From Candidatus Thorarchaeota archaeon (GTDB taxonomy: Archaea > Asgardarchaeota > Thorarchaeia > Thorarchaeales > Thorarchaeaceae): a stretch of DNA of 55,579 bases. The position numbers were made by a program, and so were the translations under genes. Below the pieces are notes generated by a model. The model worked only from the letters and a program-made list of their open reading frames with translations. It searched no databases and was not told the DNA's origin. Within the stretch, counting starts at the first letter, position 1; each line of letters begins with the position of its first letter. Where the stretch lies: positions 1 through 55,579 of the forward strand of contig JAOUFI010000008.1 in the NCBI GenBank assembly GCA_029858305.1, written 5' to 3'. This document shows positions 41,634-51,702 of the stretch, in pieces.

Positions 41634-44581
41634 TGACAACAGCGGAGAAGAATAAGAACACTGGTAGCCTTGAGGCCGAAGCAGATGGTCCTAGGTCCAT
41701 AGTGGTCATCGGAGCCGCTGAGCACAATCTGAAGCATATTGATGTCACTATCCCCAAGAATACATTGACTGTGGTGACCGGTCTCTCCGGATCAGGGAAG
41801 AGTTCCTTGGTCTTCGACACTATCTACAGCGAGGGTCAGAGACGGTTCATCGAGTCACTATCACCCTATGCTCGTCAATTCCTTGGAATGCTTGAAAAAC
41901 CAAAAGTTGACTTAATGACAGGTCTCTCACCATCAATATCTATCGACCAGAAGAGTGTGAGTAGGAATCCCAGAAGTTCAGTTGGTACAATCACAGAAAT
42001 TTACGACTATCTCAGACTTCTCTATGCAAGGGTGGGGGAACCTCACTGTCCACAGTGTAGGAAGAAGATTGAGCCTCAGACATCACAGCAGATTGTCGAC
42101 CATGTACTAAACCTGAAGGAAGGCTCACGCATCATGGTTCTGGCTCCCATTGTCCGCGGCAGAAAGGGAGAGTATAGGAAGGAGTTCAGAGACCTTCTCA
42201 AGAAGGGATTTGTTCGAGCACGTGTCGATGGGAAGCTCACTGAATTAGAAGATGGAATGTCACTTGATAGGTACTTTGAGCACACAATTGAGGTCGTCAT
42301 TGATAGGCTTGCAGTGAAGGAGGCTGACAGAGCTCGCGTTTCTGAGGCTGTGGAGACCGCCCTCAATATGGCTGAGCGGGTTGTTACAATTGTCACTCCA
42401 GATGGCGATATCACTCTCTCAGAGCAGTTTGCATGTGTGGACTGTGGCATCAGTCTTCCAGAGATGGAGCCGCGTATCTTTAGCTGGAACACACCTCAGG
42501 GGGCATGTCCTCACTGTACAGGTATTGGAGTCATCCGAGAGTTCGACCCTGATCTATTCATCACGGATCCGAATCGCTCATTGAATACAGGTCTGTTCGA
42601 GATAGACCAGTGGAAAACCAAGCGTAACTTCACAAAGAGGATTGTTGAGAGTTATGGATTCACCATGGACACTCCGTGGAAAGACATGACTAAGAAGCAG
42701 AGGGATCTCCTGTTGTATGGTTCTGGAAGCAAGAGGTTTGAGGCTACCTGGGAGAGTGATAATCCTGAGTTCGAGGTCCAGTGGAAGGGTACCTTCCAGA
42801 GACCATTCGAGGGATGGGTAGAACGGGCAAAGCGCCTCTACAAGACCACTAAGTCCGACTATGGAAGAAGAATTCTAGAGAAGCACATGTCCTCACAACC
42901 ATGCCCAGTCTGCAATGGAACTCGACTAAGACCAGAATCACTAGCTGTTACTTTCAATGATAAATCAATCACCGATGTCAACGGTCTGTCGATCAAGGCT
43001 CTCCGAGAGTTCTTTGAGAATGCGAAAGTTGAGCCAAGACTCAAACCAGTAGCTGAGCCTATCCTTCGTGAGATCATGGGACGCATTGGATTTCTAGAGG
43101 ATGTCGGGCTTGAGTACCTCACCCTCGATAGGTCCGCGCCTAGTCTTGCTGGGGGTGAGGCACAGCGAATACGTCTGGCAAGTCAGATTGGGTCGAATCT
43201 GGTCGGAGTCACCTACGTATGCGATGAACCCAGTATCGGACTTCATAGTCGTGATAACATTCGACTTCTGAAGTCCCTACTTCGGCTCAGAGACCTCGGG
43301 AATAATGTTCTCGTAGTCGAGCATGATGAGGAGACCATTCGCACAGCGGACTATATTGTTGACCTAGGAATCGGTGCAGGCTCCGAAGGCGGCGAGGTTG
43401 TTGTTGCTGGGACTCTCGATGATGTACTGAAGTCAAAGAAGTCTATCACTGGGAAGTATCTTAGGGGCGATGAAAAGATACCTGTCCCTGAGCACCGAAG
43501 ACAGCCTAATGGCCGGTTCATTGAACTCAGAGGGTGCAAGCACAACAATCTGAAGAATCTGAATATACGAATCCCTCTTGGGATGTTCGTTAGTGTTACT
43601 GGAGTTTCAGGATCTGGAAAATCTTCATTGATTGTAGAGACCCTTCAGAGAGAACTTGCACGACGATTCCATAATGCGGAATCTAAACCTGGGAAGTTTG
43701 ATGAGATTGTGGGTGTCGAGCAGCTAGACAAGGTCATAGTCATTGACCAGAGCCCCATTGGAAGAACACCCAGGAGCAATCCTGCGACATATGTAGGTCT
43801 ATGGTCTCCGTTGAGAGATCTCTTCTCCGGTCTTTCTGAGTCTCAGATTCGAGGTTATAAGCCTGGTCGATTTAGTTTCAATGTTAAGGGTGGTCGCTGT
43901 GAAACATGCAAAGGTGCAGGCGTAGAAGTCATTGAGATGCAGTTCCTCCCTCCTGTACAGGTCACCTGCAGCGAATGTAAGGGCAGGCGGTACAACAGGG
44001 AGACTCTTCAGGTACGATTCAAGGGGAAGAACATTGCAGATATTCTTGACATGCGCATAGATGAGGCTGTGCAGTTCTTTGAGGGTATACCATCAGTTCA
44101 CCGACGTCTTGAGACCTTATGCGAGGTAGGCATGGGATATGTTAAGTTGGGCCAGCCTGCGACAACCTTGTCAGGTGGTGAAGCACAGCGCATCAAGCTG
44201 AGCAAGTACCTCTCACGACCTGCAACGGGTCAGACATTAATCCTGCTAGATGAGCCTACAACTGGATTGCACTTTGCGGACATCAAAAAGCTACTTGAAG
44301 TTCTCCATCGACTAGTCGACTTGGGGAACACTGTTCTCGTTATTGAACATCAATTGGATGTTGTGAAGACTGCGGATTGGGTAATAGACCTCGGTCCTGA
44401 AGGCGGTGATGATGGAGGTTTCCTTGTTGCAGAGGGAACTCCTGAGGATATAGTTGCTTGCAAGGACTCATACACAGGTCAGTATCTTCGGACTCTTCTA
44501 GAGCCTGAAGATTCAAAGAAAGCATCTTCTGTTAAACAAATGGCTGTAGCTATGTCGGAGAAGGGGGGTTCTACGAAATGA
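41633..44581 (+). CDS. uvrA: UvrA, excinuclease ABC subunit A
   Basis: A 982-residue damage-recognition ATPase with two ABC modules. The first Walker A is 'GLSGSGKSS' near 49. The UvrB-binding domain (about 130-265) with 'GRKGEYRKEF' is intact. Zinc modules are 'CVDCG...CPHC', 'CPVCNGTRLRP' and 'CETCKGAG...CSECKG'. Signatures are 'LAGGEAQRIRL' (note A for S) and 'LSGGEAQRIKL'; the second Walker A is 'GVSGSGKSS' near 660. It uses GTG at 41633, overlapping the uvrB stop by 1 bp, and overlaps the second uvrA by ATGA. All features of a functional bacterial-type UvrA are present. Confidence 0.97.
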   Translation: MTTAEKNKNTGSLEAEADGPRSIVVIGAAEHNLKHIDVTIPKNTLTVVTGLSGSGKSSLVFDTIYSEGQRRFIESLSPYARQFLGMLEKPKVDLMTGLSPSISIDQKSVSRNPRSSVGTITEIYDYLRLLYARVGEPHCPQCRKKIEPQTSQQIVDHVLNLKEGSRIMVLAPIVRGRKGEYRKEFRDLLKKGFVRARVDGKLTELEDGMSLDRYFEHTIEVVIDRLAVKEADRARVSEAVETALNMAERVVTIVTPDGDITLSEQFACVDCGISLPEMEPRIFSWNTPQGACPHCTGIGVIREFDPDLFITDPNRSLNTGLFEIDQWKTKRNFTKRIVESYGFTMDTPWKDMTKKQRDLLLYGSGSKRFEATWESDNPEFEVQWKGTFQRPFEGWVERAKRLYKTTKSDYGRRILEKHMSSQPCPVCNGTRLRPESLAVTFNDKSITDVNGLSIKALREFFENAKVEPRLKPVAEPILREIMGRIGFLEDVGLEYLTLDRSAPSLAGGEAQRIRLASQIGSNLVGVTYVCDEPSIGLHSRDNIRLLKSLLRLRDLGNNVLVVEHDEETIRTADYIVDLGIGAGSEGGEVVVAGTLDDVLKSKKSITGKYLRGDEKIPVPEHRRQPNGRFIELRGCKHNNLKNLNIRIPLGMFVSVTGVSGSGKSSLIVETLQRELARRFHNAESKPGKFDEIVGVEQLDKVIVIDQSPIGRTPRSNPATYVGLWSPLRDLFSGLSESQIRGYKPGRFSFNVKGGRCETCKGAGVEVIEMQFLPPVQVTCSECKGRRYNRETLQVRFKGKNIADILDMRIDEAVQFFEGIPSVHRRLETLCEVGMGYVKLGQPATTLSGGEAQRIKLSKYLSRPATGQTLILLDEPTTGLHFADIKKLLEVLHRLVDLGNTVLVIEHQLDVVKTADWVIDLGPEGGDDGGFLVAEGTPEDIVACKDSYTGQYLRTLLEPEDSKKASSVKQMAVAMSEKGGSTK

Positions 44582-47412
44582 CTGGCTATATCCAAGTCCG
44601 GAAGGCTGAGGAACACAACCTCAAGTCAATTGATGTGGACATACCTAGGGACCGCCTTGTGGTAGTAACAGGTCCTAGTGGATCCGGAAAATCGACTCTG
44701 GTCCTGGATACAATCTTTGCAGAAGGACAGCGACGCTATGTCGAGAGTCTCAGCTCCTATGCGCGCAGATTTCTGGGTAGATTGGATAAACCAAAGGTTG
44801 AGAAGATTACAGGTCTTCCTCCTGCAATCTCCATTGAACAGAAGGGGCGTACAAAGAATCCTCGATCAACGGTTTCAACAAGCACCGAGATACATGACTA
44901 TCTCAGACTTCTCTATGCGAATATCGGAGTCGCCCACTGTGTAAAATGTGGTCTTCCAATGGAGCAACTGACTGCTGAGTCTGCGGCACGACTTCTCCTC
45001 GATGAAAACGGTGGACAGCGAATCCATATCTTAGCGCCTGTTGTCTGCGGAGAGGTCGGAAAGCATGAGGAATGCCTAGAGGGTCTTCACAAGAATGGTT
45101 TTGTCAGAGTCCGCGTCGATGGAGAAGTAATAGACATAGACCAGGTCGATCTTGATGCCAGGAAGAAGCATGACATTGAGGTCGTCATAGACAGGCTTGA
45201 GCTAAACCAGAAGAATCGTGAACGACTGATTGGTTCCCTAGAGACCGCCCTCGAGACTGGCGATGGTAGGGCAATAGTTGCGCGAGAGGGAATTGATGAT
45301 CTTACCTTCGCTGAGCAGTTGATGTGTCCGAAATGCGGGATACAATATGAGAAGCTAGGTCCGAAGGCATTCTCATACAATAGACCTGATGGTGCATGTC
45401 CAGTCTGCAATGGTCTTGGCGTGACAATGTCAATAGACTCTGAACTCATGATTCCAGATAGGAACATGACAATCCATGAGATAAGTCGGTATCTCAATGC
45501 AGGTGAGCGTACCTGGTGGAATGACAGACTTATTGCCTTGGGAAAGATAATCGGATTCAGTCTCGAGACCCCCTTCAGCGAGCTTAACGAGTCTCAGGTT
45601 GAGACTCTGATGTGGGGTCGTCCAGAATACACACTCCACTATATTCAGCAGGGCGAAACATCGACATGGGAAATTACTAGGAAATGGTATGGTCTCGTTC
45701 CTTGGCTTGAGAAAATGTTTGATCGAGGAAAAGCTAGCGAAAAGATGTACTACCGCTGGTGGGCCCAACGTATTGCAAACGAGTTCTCTCGAAAGACCAC
45801 TTGTGAAGCCTGCGGTGGAAGAAAGCTCAAGCCAGAAAGTCTTGCAGTAACTGTGGCAGGGAAGCCTATCGATGAGATTACTTCAATGACTATTGAAGGT
45901 GCAGCCGAGTTCTTCAAGAGCATCCCACTCACTGAAAGAGAGTTCAAGATAGCAGAGCTTGTTCTCAAAGAGATACGAGCGCGTCTCAACTTCCTCCTTG
46001 CAGTTGGCCTTGATTATCTTAGCCTTGATAGAGCATCCATGACCCTTTCTGGGGGTGAGAGTCAGAGAATCCGTTTGGCAACCCAGATTGGCTCTGCGCT
46101 CACTGGAGTACTTTATTGTCTAGATGAACCCAGTATTGGCCTTCACCCTCGAGATATTGGCAAGCTCATTGATACCTTTTACCACCTGAGGTCTCTTGGA
46201 AACACTGTTGTTGTTATCGAGCATGATCGAGATACGATTACGGCGGCTGATTATTTGATAGACCTCGGACCGCTTGCTGGTGTAAATGGTGGTCAACTAG
46301 TGGCGGAAGGTCCTCCTGCGAAAGTGCTTGCTGATTCCAAGTCCTTGACGGCTCAATACCTTGCAGGAAAGAAACGGATACCGATACCTGTAGAGAGAAG
46401 GATTGGCAATGGGCAAAAGATAACAATCCATGGGGCTCGAGCTAATAATCTCAAGAATATTGATGTTGACTTCCCACTTGGTGAACTCATCTGTGTGACA
46501 GGCGTATCAGGCGCTGGCAAGAGCTCTCTAACTCACGAGATACTCTACAAGGCTTTGGCTCAGAAAGTGAACAAGGCAAGTACTGTTCCAGGACCCTATG
46601 ACTCAATTGAGGGAATAGAGCACATTGATCGGATGATTCTTGTCGACCAGTCTCCCATAGGGAGGACTCCCCGTAGCAATCCTGCGACCTATACAAAGAC
46701 ATTCGGAGAGATTCGTAATCTATTCGCATTGATGCCTGAGGCAAAGGCACGAGGATTTGGTCCAGGTCGTTTTAGCTTCAACACTCGAGATGGGAGATGT
46801 GAGAAGTGCAAGGGCAGTGGTGTTCTCCAGGTCGAGATGCATTTTATGTCTGATGTCTTTATGACCTGTGATGTATGCAAGGGCAATAGATTCGATAGAG
46901 AGACCCTTGAGGTCAAATATAAGGGAAAGAATATCACACAGGTTCTTGCCTTGACAATCGATGAGGCACTTGAGTTCTTTGCTGATATTCCCAAAATCGC
47001 TGAGAAACTCGGAACCCTGGTTGATGTTGGTCTTGGCTATCTTCAGCTCGGACAACCAGCAACAACTCTCAGCGGAGGTGAAGCTCAGCGCATGAAGCTG
47101 GCTGCTGAACTATCGCGCAAATCCACAGGGAACACGTTCTACTTAATGGATGAGCCCACGACTGGCCTTTCTGCATCGGACGTGCATGTCCTTCTTGGCG
47201 TTGTGAACCGCCTTGTTGATGCTGGGAACACCGTGGTGATTGTTGAACACAATCTGGAAGTCGTAAAGACTGCTGATTTTGTCATAGACCTCGGTCCAGA
47301 TGGCGGTGATGGTGGTGGCGAAGTCGTCGCAGTAGGAACACCAGAAAATGTGACGAAGGTGAAGAGATCGTACACTGGGAAACATCTGAAGTCTGTTCTT
47401 GCTTTATCCTAA
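44578..47412 (+). CDS. Second UvrA paralogue
   Basis: A 944-residue UvrA, clearly a paralogue of the preceding gene. The Walker A motifs are 'GPSGSGKST' (near 36) and 'GVSGAGKSS' (near 640). Zinc knuckles are 'CPKCG...CPVC', 'CEACGGRKLKP' and 'CEKCKGSG...CDVCKG'. Signatures are 'LSGGESQRIRL' and 'LSGGEAQRMKL', with 'DEPTTGL' Walker B. Unlike the short UvrA2 class of some bacteria, it retains a region at the UvrB-binding position, but 'GRKGE' is replaced by 'GEVGKHEE'. The UvrB contact may therefore differ. It starts inside the uvrA stop (ATGA), so the two are made together and could form a heterodimer (inference). Confidence 0.95.
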   Translation: MTGYIQVRKAEEHNLKSIDVDIPRDRLVVVTGPSGSGKSTLVLDTIFAEGQRRYVESLSSYARRFLGRLDKPKVEKITGLPPAISIEQKGRTKNPRSTVSTSTEIHDYLRLLYANIGVAHCVKCGLPMEQLTAESAARLLLDENGGQRIHILAPVVCGEVGKHEECLEGLHKNGFVRVRVDGEVIDIDQVDLDARKKHDIEVVIDRLELNQKNRERLIGSLETALETGDGRAIVAREGIDDLTFAEQLMCPKCGIQYEKLGPKAFSYNRPDGACPVCNGLGVTMSIDSELMIPDRNMTIHEISRYLNAGERTWWNDRLIALGKIIGFSLETPFSELNESQVETLMWGRPEYTLHYIQQGETSTWEITRKWYGLVPWLEKMFDRGKASEKMYYRWWAQRIANEFSRKTTCEACGGRKLKPESLAVTVAGKPIDEITSMTIEGAAEFFKSIPLTEREFKIAELVLKEIRARLNFLLAVGLDYLSLDRASMTLSGGESQRIRLATQIGSALTGVLYCLDEPSIGLHPRDIGKLIDTFYHLRSLGNTVVVIEHDRDTITAADYLIDLGPLAGVNGGQLVAEGPPAKVLADSKSLTAQYLAGKKRIPIPVERRIGNGQKITIHGARANNLKNIDVDFPLGELICVTGVSGAGKSSLTHEILYKALAQKVNKASTVPGPYDSIEGIEHIDRMILVDQSPIGRTPRSNPATYTKTFGEIRNLFALMPEAKARGFGPGRFSFNTRDGRCEKCKGSGVLQVEMHFMSDVFMTCDVCKGNRFDRETLEVKYKGKNITQVLALTIDEALEFFADIPKIAEKLGTLVDVGLGYLQLGQPATTLSGGEAQRMKLAAELSRKSTGNTFYLMDEPTTGLSASDVHVLLGVVNRLVDAGNTVVIVEHNLEVVKTADFVIDLGPDGGDGGGEVVAVGTPENVTKVKRSYTGKHLKSVLALS

Positions 47413-47462
47413 GACTGTTCAAGACAACCCGTAGCATGCACCGTCTATCATCTTAATCATCA

Positions 47463-49343
47463 TCAAAGTAGTATAGACTCACCGATTTCTTTTGCCTTTT
47501 GCCGACTTTCTTTAGCTGGCTTAATGACTACATTATAGAGTACTTGCTGCAGCAGTATGGCAGATGCTCCGATGATGAATCCGAAGAAAAAGCGCAATAG
47601 CGGTGATGGAGGCGGTGGCGGTGGCGGTGGCGGTCTTGGATTTATATCTGCTCTGTAGGCAAAGGTTGGATTGAATGTGAGTTCATAGAACTCACCTAAC
47701 TCGAAATCAGTTAGAATGAATGGTCCTGAGGTTACAAGAGGTTCTTTCGGATCAAATACTGGGTTCCAGTCATCCCAGCCAGCATACCCAATTCCGGATA
47801 CATTATTGAAGATGTGTAGAGGTATAATGTATTGAAATGCGAAATGGTTGAAGTGCCAGTATGACTCCGAGCTAAATTCAAAGACAACTCTATAGTTTGT
47901 AGGAGCGTATGCCGCCTCAAGTGCGACCAGACCTGGTTCGACCTGGTTTCCAGCTGCCCTACTCTCAAGGAGATACGTGAATGTGAACGCCACATCATTC
48001 GCAGTTAACGGAGTTCCATCGCTCCAGGTTGCATTTTGAATGATATCAATGGTGAACCGGGTGTGACCAACTGGTACTTCAGGATTATCCACGTGAGTTT
48101 CTGTGATGAGTTTCTTGGCTATGTATGGCCATGGTCTGCCTTCTGGATCGTAAACATAGAGTGAAGGCAAGATTTCATTCAAGATAGCATGAGCGGAGGC
48201 TGAGTTTGATGTAAAGATGTTGAAGCTGTCAGGTTCTTCAGCGATAGCTACTGAAACCGTACCTCCAAAGGTGCTGTCAAGCGCATGTATCTTTCTCATG
48301 GTCCAGGAACCCGAGATGTATTGACCAAAGTCAGGAACATGACCAGTGAACTTGTCAATCCTATATGCTTGGCAGTAGGTGTTATCATATGTGACAAGCA
48401 GCGGGACCTGTTCATGGAGGATTAATTGCATCCATCTTGATGCGTTATACACCTCTTCATATGTTGTGCCAGATAGGAATTGAGGTAGGCAGCTGTCGAA
48501 GGTCGCATTCCTGAAGTTACTTGGATTCAGGTCCTCTCTGTCAGTATTTGCTGAATAATACATATCAACAAGTTGGGTAATATCGTTACCATAGAAACTG
48601 TACCCGAAGATGGCCATATCAAAGACTCCATGCTGATTTAATCTCGAGGTGAGTTCTACGTAATGAGCTGGTTTTACAACCGCAGGGATATCGAGTGATA
48701 ATAGAGCATCAACACCAATTCTTGGTATAACAGAACCATAGCAACATAATACATCTGCGAAATACTCAATCTCGATAGGATCCATTGTTTGCCCCTTATA
48801 GGTTCTCCAACCATCCGGACCATAGGGGAAGAGACCCGACATATTGAGCAGTACATTCCCAATCTCTGGTTGAGCAGTATAGTAGTGCCATGGCAATTCA
48901 TCTTCAATGCACCAACCATTGGGATATGGCACAACTGAGTCATGTTCTCGCGACCATCCATCCAAAGGCACAGCTGTCACGCGAGTCTTATCGAAGGCAA
49001 ATGCAAAGGCTCTTCTCAGAGCAGTCTCGTTCAATGGTGCATCACGACAGTTAATTGTGATGCAACCATAACCATTTCGTGTTGCAGTGTATACGTTGAT
49101 ATCAGGATCCAAGTTAAGGGCAGCGTAATGAACAGGGTCAAAGAAACTCGAGTCCATTTCAATCTCACCAGCCTGCATTGCTAGCACCCTCTGATCTTGA
49201 CCTGAAATCACTTTGTATACAACTTTGTCTATATACGGTCCAGTGTTCAAATCACCCGGCACATTCGTTGCTGATGCGAAACAACCAATAAACGATAGAA
49301 GAAACAGAAGATGAATAATTAAGGCAGCTAAAAATACTCTCAA
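47463..49343 (-). CDS. Family-5-type solute-binding protein, circularly permuted, with proline linker
   Basis: About 626 residues from TTG 49343; the frame reaches 49382, but the signal peptide ('FLAALIIHLLFLLSF') and alignment with the 49465 paralogue favour the internal start. The order of halves is swapped as in the two paralogues: 'DKVVYKVISGQDQRVLAMQAGEIEMD' type sequence first, and 'GGTVSVAIAEEPDSFNIF' about 60% in, followed by 'WSDGTPLTANDVAFTF' and 'SGPFILTDFELGE'. A linker with nine consecutive prolines leads to a C-terminal transmembrane helix and a basic tail. It would bind peptides, sugars or metals outside the cell. No permease nearby. Convergent with the uvr operon; downstream of its paralogue. 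Confidence 0.85.
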   Translation of the reverse strand: MRVFLAALIIHLLFLLSFIGCFASATNVPGDLNTGPYIDKVVYKVISGQDQRVLAMQAGEIEMDSSFFDPVHYAALNLDPDINVYTATRNGYGCITINCRDAPLNETALRRAFAFAFDKTRVTAVPLDGWSREHDSVVPYPNGWCIEDELPWHYYTAQPEIGNVLLNMSGLFPYGPDGWRTYKGQTMDPIEIEYFADVLCCYGSVIPRIGVDALLSLDIPAVVKPAHYVELTSRLNQHGVFDMAIFGYSFYGNDITQLVDMYYSANTDREDLNPSNFRNATFDSCLPQFLSGTTYEEVYNASRWMQLILHEQVPLLVTYDNTYCQAYRIDKFTGHVPDFGQYISGSWTMRKIHALDSTFGGTVSVAIAEEPDSFNIFTSNSASAHAILNEILPSLYVYDPEGRPWPYIAKKLITETHVDNPEVPVGHTRFTIDIIQNATWSDGTPLTANDVAFTFTYLLESRAAGNQVEPGLVALEAAYAPTNYRVVFEFSSESYWHFNHFAFQYIIPLHIFNNVSGIGYAGWDDWNPVFDPKEPLVTSGPFILTDFELGEFYELTFNPTFAYRADINPRPPPPPPPPPSPLLRFFFGFIIGASAILLQQVLYNVVIKPAKESRQKAKEIGESILL

Positions 49344-49464
49344 TTCTCTTAATGCACTCACCCTCGCACTAGTGATACGCAAACATACCTAAAACGCCTT
49401 TCTATTACGATGATTGATTTGCAGAAGATGATCGTCGTAATATGTTGTATAGTTAATTAATTAA

Positions 49465-51315
49465 TTAACTTTCTGTCCCCTTGTAGCGAAATATCTGAAT
49501 AACCATAGTCAGAATAACGATGATTGAGCCTCCAGCAATGATCGTTGATAAAGTGATAAGGGGACTTTCATCTGAACTTGTGGTTGTGGTTGTAGTTGTA
49601 TTTGGAGGCGTCGTTCGAGTGGGAAAGTACGCAAATCCATAATTCGCACTGATCTCATAGGTTTCACCATCCTCAAAATCAGTGAGGATGAATGGACCAC
49701 AATTCACGTTGGGCTCTGCTGGGTCAAATTCTGGGTTCCACGTGTTCCAGCCTGCATAACCAATTCCCGTTTCATTATTGAAAATATCCCTGGGAATTAT
49801 TGGCTGATAGGCGAAATGATTAAAGTGCCAATATGATTCAGTGTTAAATTCGAAAATAACTCTGTAATTTGAAAGTGCATACACAGCTGAAAGAGAATCA
49901 AGATCTGTCGCAGCCCAATTTCCATACGCCCCGCTCTCCAAGATGTATGTGAATGTAAACGCAACATCTTGTGCAGTTAGAGGTGCATCATCACTCCAAG
50001 TTGCGTTCTGAATGAGGTCGATTGTGAATCGAGTATGTCCATTAGGTACGTCTGAATTATCCGCATGAGTTTCTGTAATAAGATGCTCTGCAAGATATGG
50101 CCATGGATTGAGATCTGGACCATGGGAATATAGCGAAGGCCAGAGGTTATCCAGGATCGCTGCGGAATAGGTTGAGTTAGTGGTAAAAATGTTGAAGCTG
50201 TCAGGTTCTTGAGCGAGAGCTACTGTAACCGTACCTCCAAGGGTACCATCAAACGCATGTATCTTTCTCATGGTCCAAGGACCACTGATGTATCTACCAA
50301 GGTCCTCTACATGACCCGTGAATTTGTCATTTCTATATGCCTGAAGGTAGATGTTCTCGTAGACCACGAGTCTTGGTACCTGTTCGTGAAGTATCCTCTG
50401 CATCCATGATGATGCATTATAGATCTCCTCATAGGTTGTACCATTGAGAAGCTGTCGTCTACAACCATCATAGGTAGCATTCCTGAAGTTGGTTGGATTC
50501 TGGTAGGGTATGTCAGCATACTCTGACCAGTACTCGTAAGCAAGCCAGTCGATATCATTGTTGTAAAAGTTCACGGCATAATAGACCATGTCGTAGCTAC
50601 TGTGATTGTTCAACCTTGATATGTAGTCATTGAAATCAGAAGCGCAAGTTCGAGCATTGATATAAAGTGCTTTTAGAGCATCAACGCCAATTTGCGCTGT
50701 TCCACCAGAAACCTCACATGAGCATGATGGGTATTCAATCTGGATGTCGAATGCTTGACCACGGTATGTTCTATAACCGTCATCACCAAACGGGAACAAT
50801 CCAGAATTATTGAGAAGGGCATTACCAATTTCTACTTGAGCTGTGTAGTAATGGGGTGTCAATTGCTCTTCAATGCACCAGCCATTTGGTATAGGCACAA
50901 GAGAATCGTGCTCTTGTGAAAAACCGTCCATGATCTCAGCGGCTACTCTTGTCTTATCGAACGCAAACGCAAAAGCCTGTCTCAGGACAGTTTCATTCAA
51001 CGGCCAATCGCGACAGTTGATTGTGATATGTCCATAGCCATTTCTTACTGCGCTGAAGTAGGAAATATCTCCATCTGTAGCGAGTGTTGGAAGATGCACT
51101 GGATCGAAGAAACTCGTATCCATTTCTATCTCACCAGCCTGAAGGGCAAGAATCCGTTGGTCTTGGTTGCTAATGACTTTGTAAATGATTCGATCAACAT
51201 AAGGGCCTACATTTAGATCATTGGGTATAATTGTCAACGCTGTTATGGGATATGGATACAACGTTAATGATAGCAGCACAGATAGAGCCAAAACGGCGAT
51301 TACGCGTTCTCTCAA
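49465..51315 (-). CDS. Family-5-type solute-binding protein, circularly permuted
   Basis: A 616-residue protein with a signal peptide (about 3-25, start TTG 51315), a swapped two-part binding domain, a Thr-rich linker and a C-terminal transmembrane anchor (about 590-610). 'VDRIIYKVISNQDQRILALQAGEI' type sequence opens the mature protein; 'VLRQAFAFAFDKTRV' and 'MQRILHEQVPRLVV' follow; then the normally N-terminal part begins at 'GGTVTVALAQEPDSFNIF' (about residue 365) and ends with 'CGPFILTDFEDGE'. It is close to the 47463 protein. The 122-bp gap between them (measured from the preferred start of the downstream copy) and the same orientation suggest tandem duplication. Confidence 0.86.
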   Translation of the reverse strand: MRERVIAVLALSVLLSLTLYPYPITALTIIPNDLNVGPYVDRIIYKVISNQDQRILALQAGEIEMDTSFFDPVHLPTLATDGDISYFSAVRNGYGHITINCRDWPLNETVLRQAFAFAFDKTRVAAEIMDGFSQEHDSLVPIPNGWCIEEQLTPHYYTAQVEIGNALLNNSGLFPFGDDGYRTYRGQAFDIQIEYPSCSCEVSGGTAQIGVDALKALYINARTCASDFNDYISRLNNHSSYDMVYYAVNFYNNDIDWLAYEYWSEYADIPYQNPTNFRNATYDGCRRQLLNGTTYEEIYNASSWMQRILHEQVPRLVVYENIYLQAYRNDKFTGHVEDLGRYISGPWTMRKIHAFDGTLGGTVTVALAQEPDSFNIFTTNSTYSAAILDNLWPSLYSHGPDLNPWPYLAEHLITETHADNSDVPNGHTRFTIDLIQNATWSDDAPLTAQDVAFTFTYILESGAYGNWAATDLDSLSAVYALSNYRVIFEFNTESYWHFNHFAYQPIIPRDIFNNETGIGYAGWNTWNPEFDPAEPNVNCGPFILTDFEDGETYEISANYGFAYFPTRTTPPNTTTTTTTSSDESPLITLSTIIAGGSIIVILTMVIQIFRYKGTES

Positions 51316-51702
51316 TTTACTCGCCCTTTACCAAATGCTATCTATGATACGAAGGCTAAAAACCTCTTCTAATCAAGAAAAGTTGAACGCAATGATGAAG
51401 CGCGCGCTCCATTCTCGATTTATCGTGAGTCTTACGTAATAATGTTAGCTTCGTTCATGAATTTTCATTGATAAAAAGATGCCATAGCACTTTTAGGCTA
51501 TTTTAAAATTATAATAGACCTTTATCTATAATTTAGAGTTATTATATATTCTATTTATAGTATTTCGCTATCGATAATCCTCCAATAAAAGTTCCTTTGG
51601 AATGCGAACGACTTACACATACCCTATATTAACGGTTCTTACCAAAATTCTTCTTGATTGCTTGATAGAATCATCATGATTCGTCCGCCGGGAGGACAAG
51701 AC
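51316..51702. other. AT-rich intergenic region
   Basis: It holds the promoters of the divergent genes on either side. A perfect AAATTATA/TATAATTT inverted repeat with a 13-nt spacer lies around 51506-51535, in a run of TATA-like sequence (51500-51565), but I cannot assign it. No RNA gene or ORF of note is seen. Confidence 0.4.

Noticed and set aside
51221-51439. 72-codon plus-strand frame overlapping the start of the 49465 gene
   Set aside because: It runs antisense through a signal-peptide coding region and has no ribosome site.
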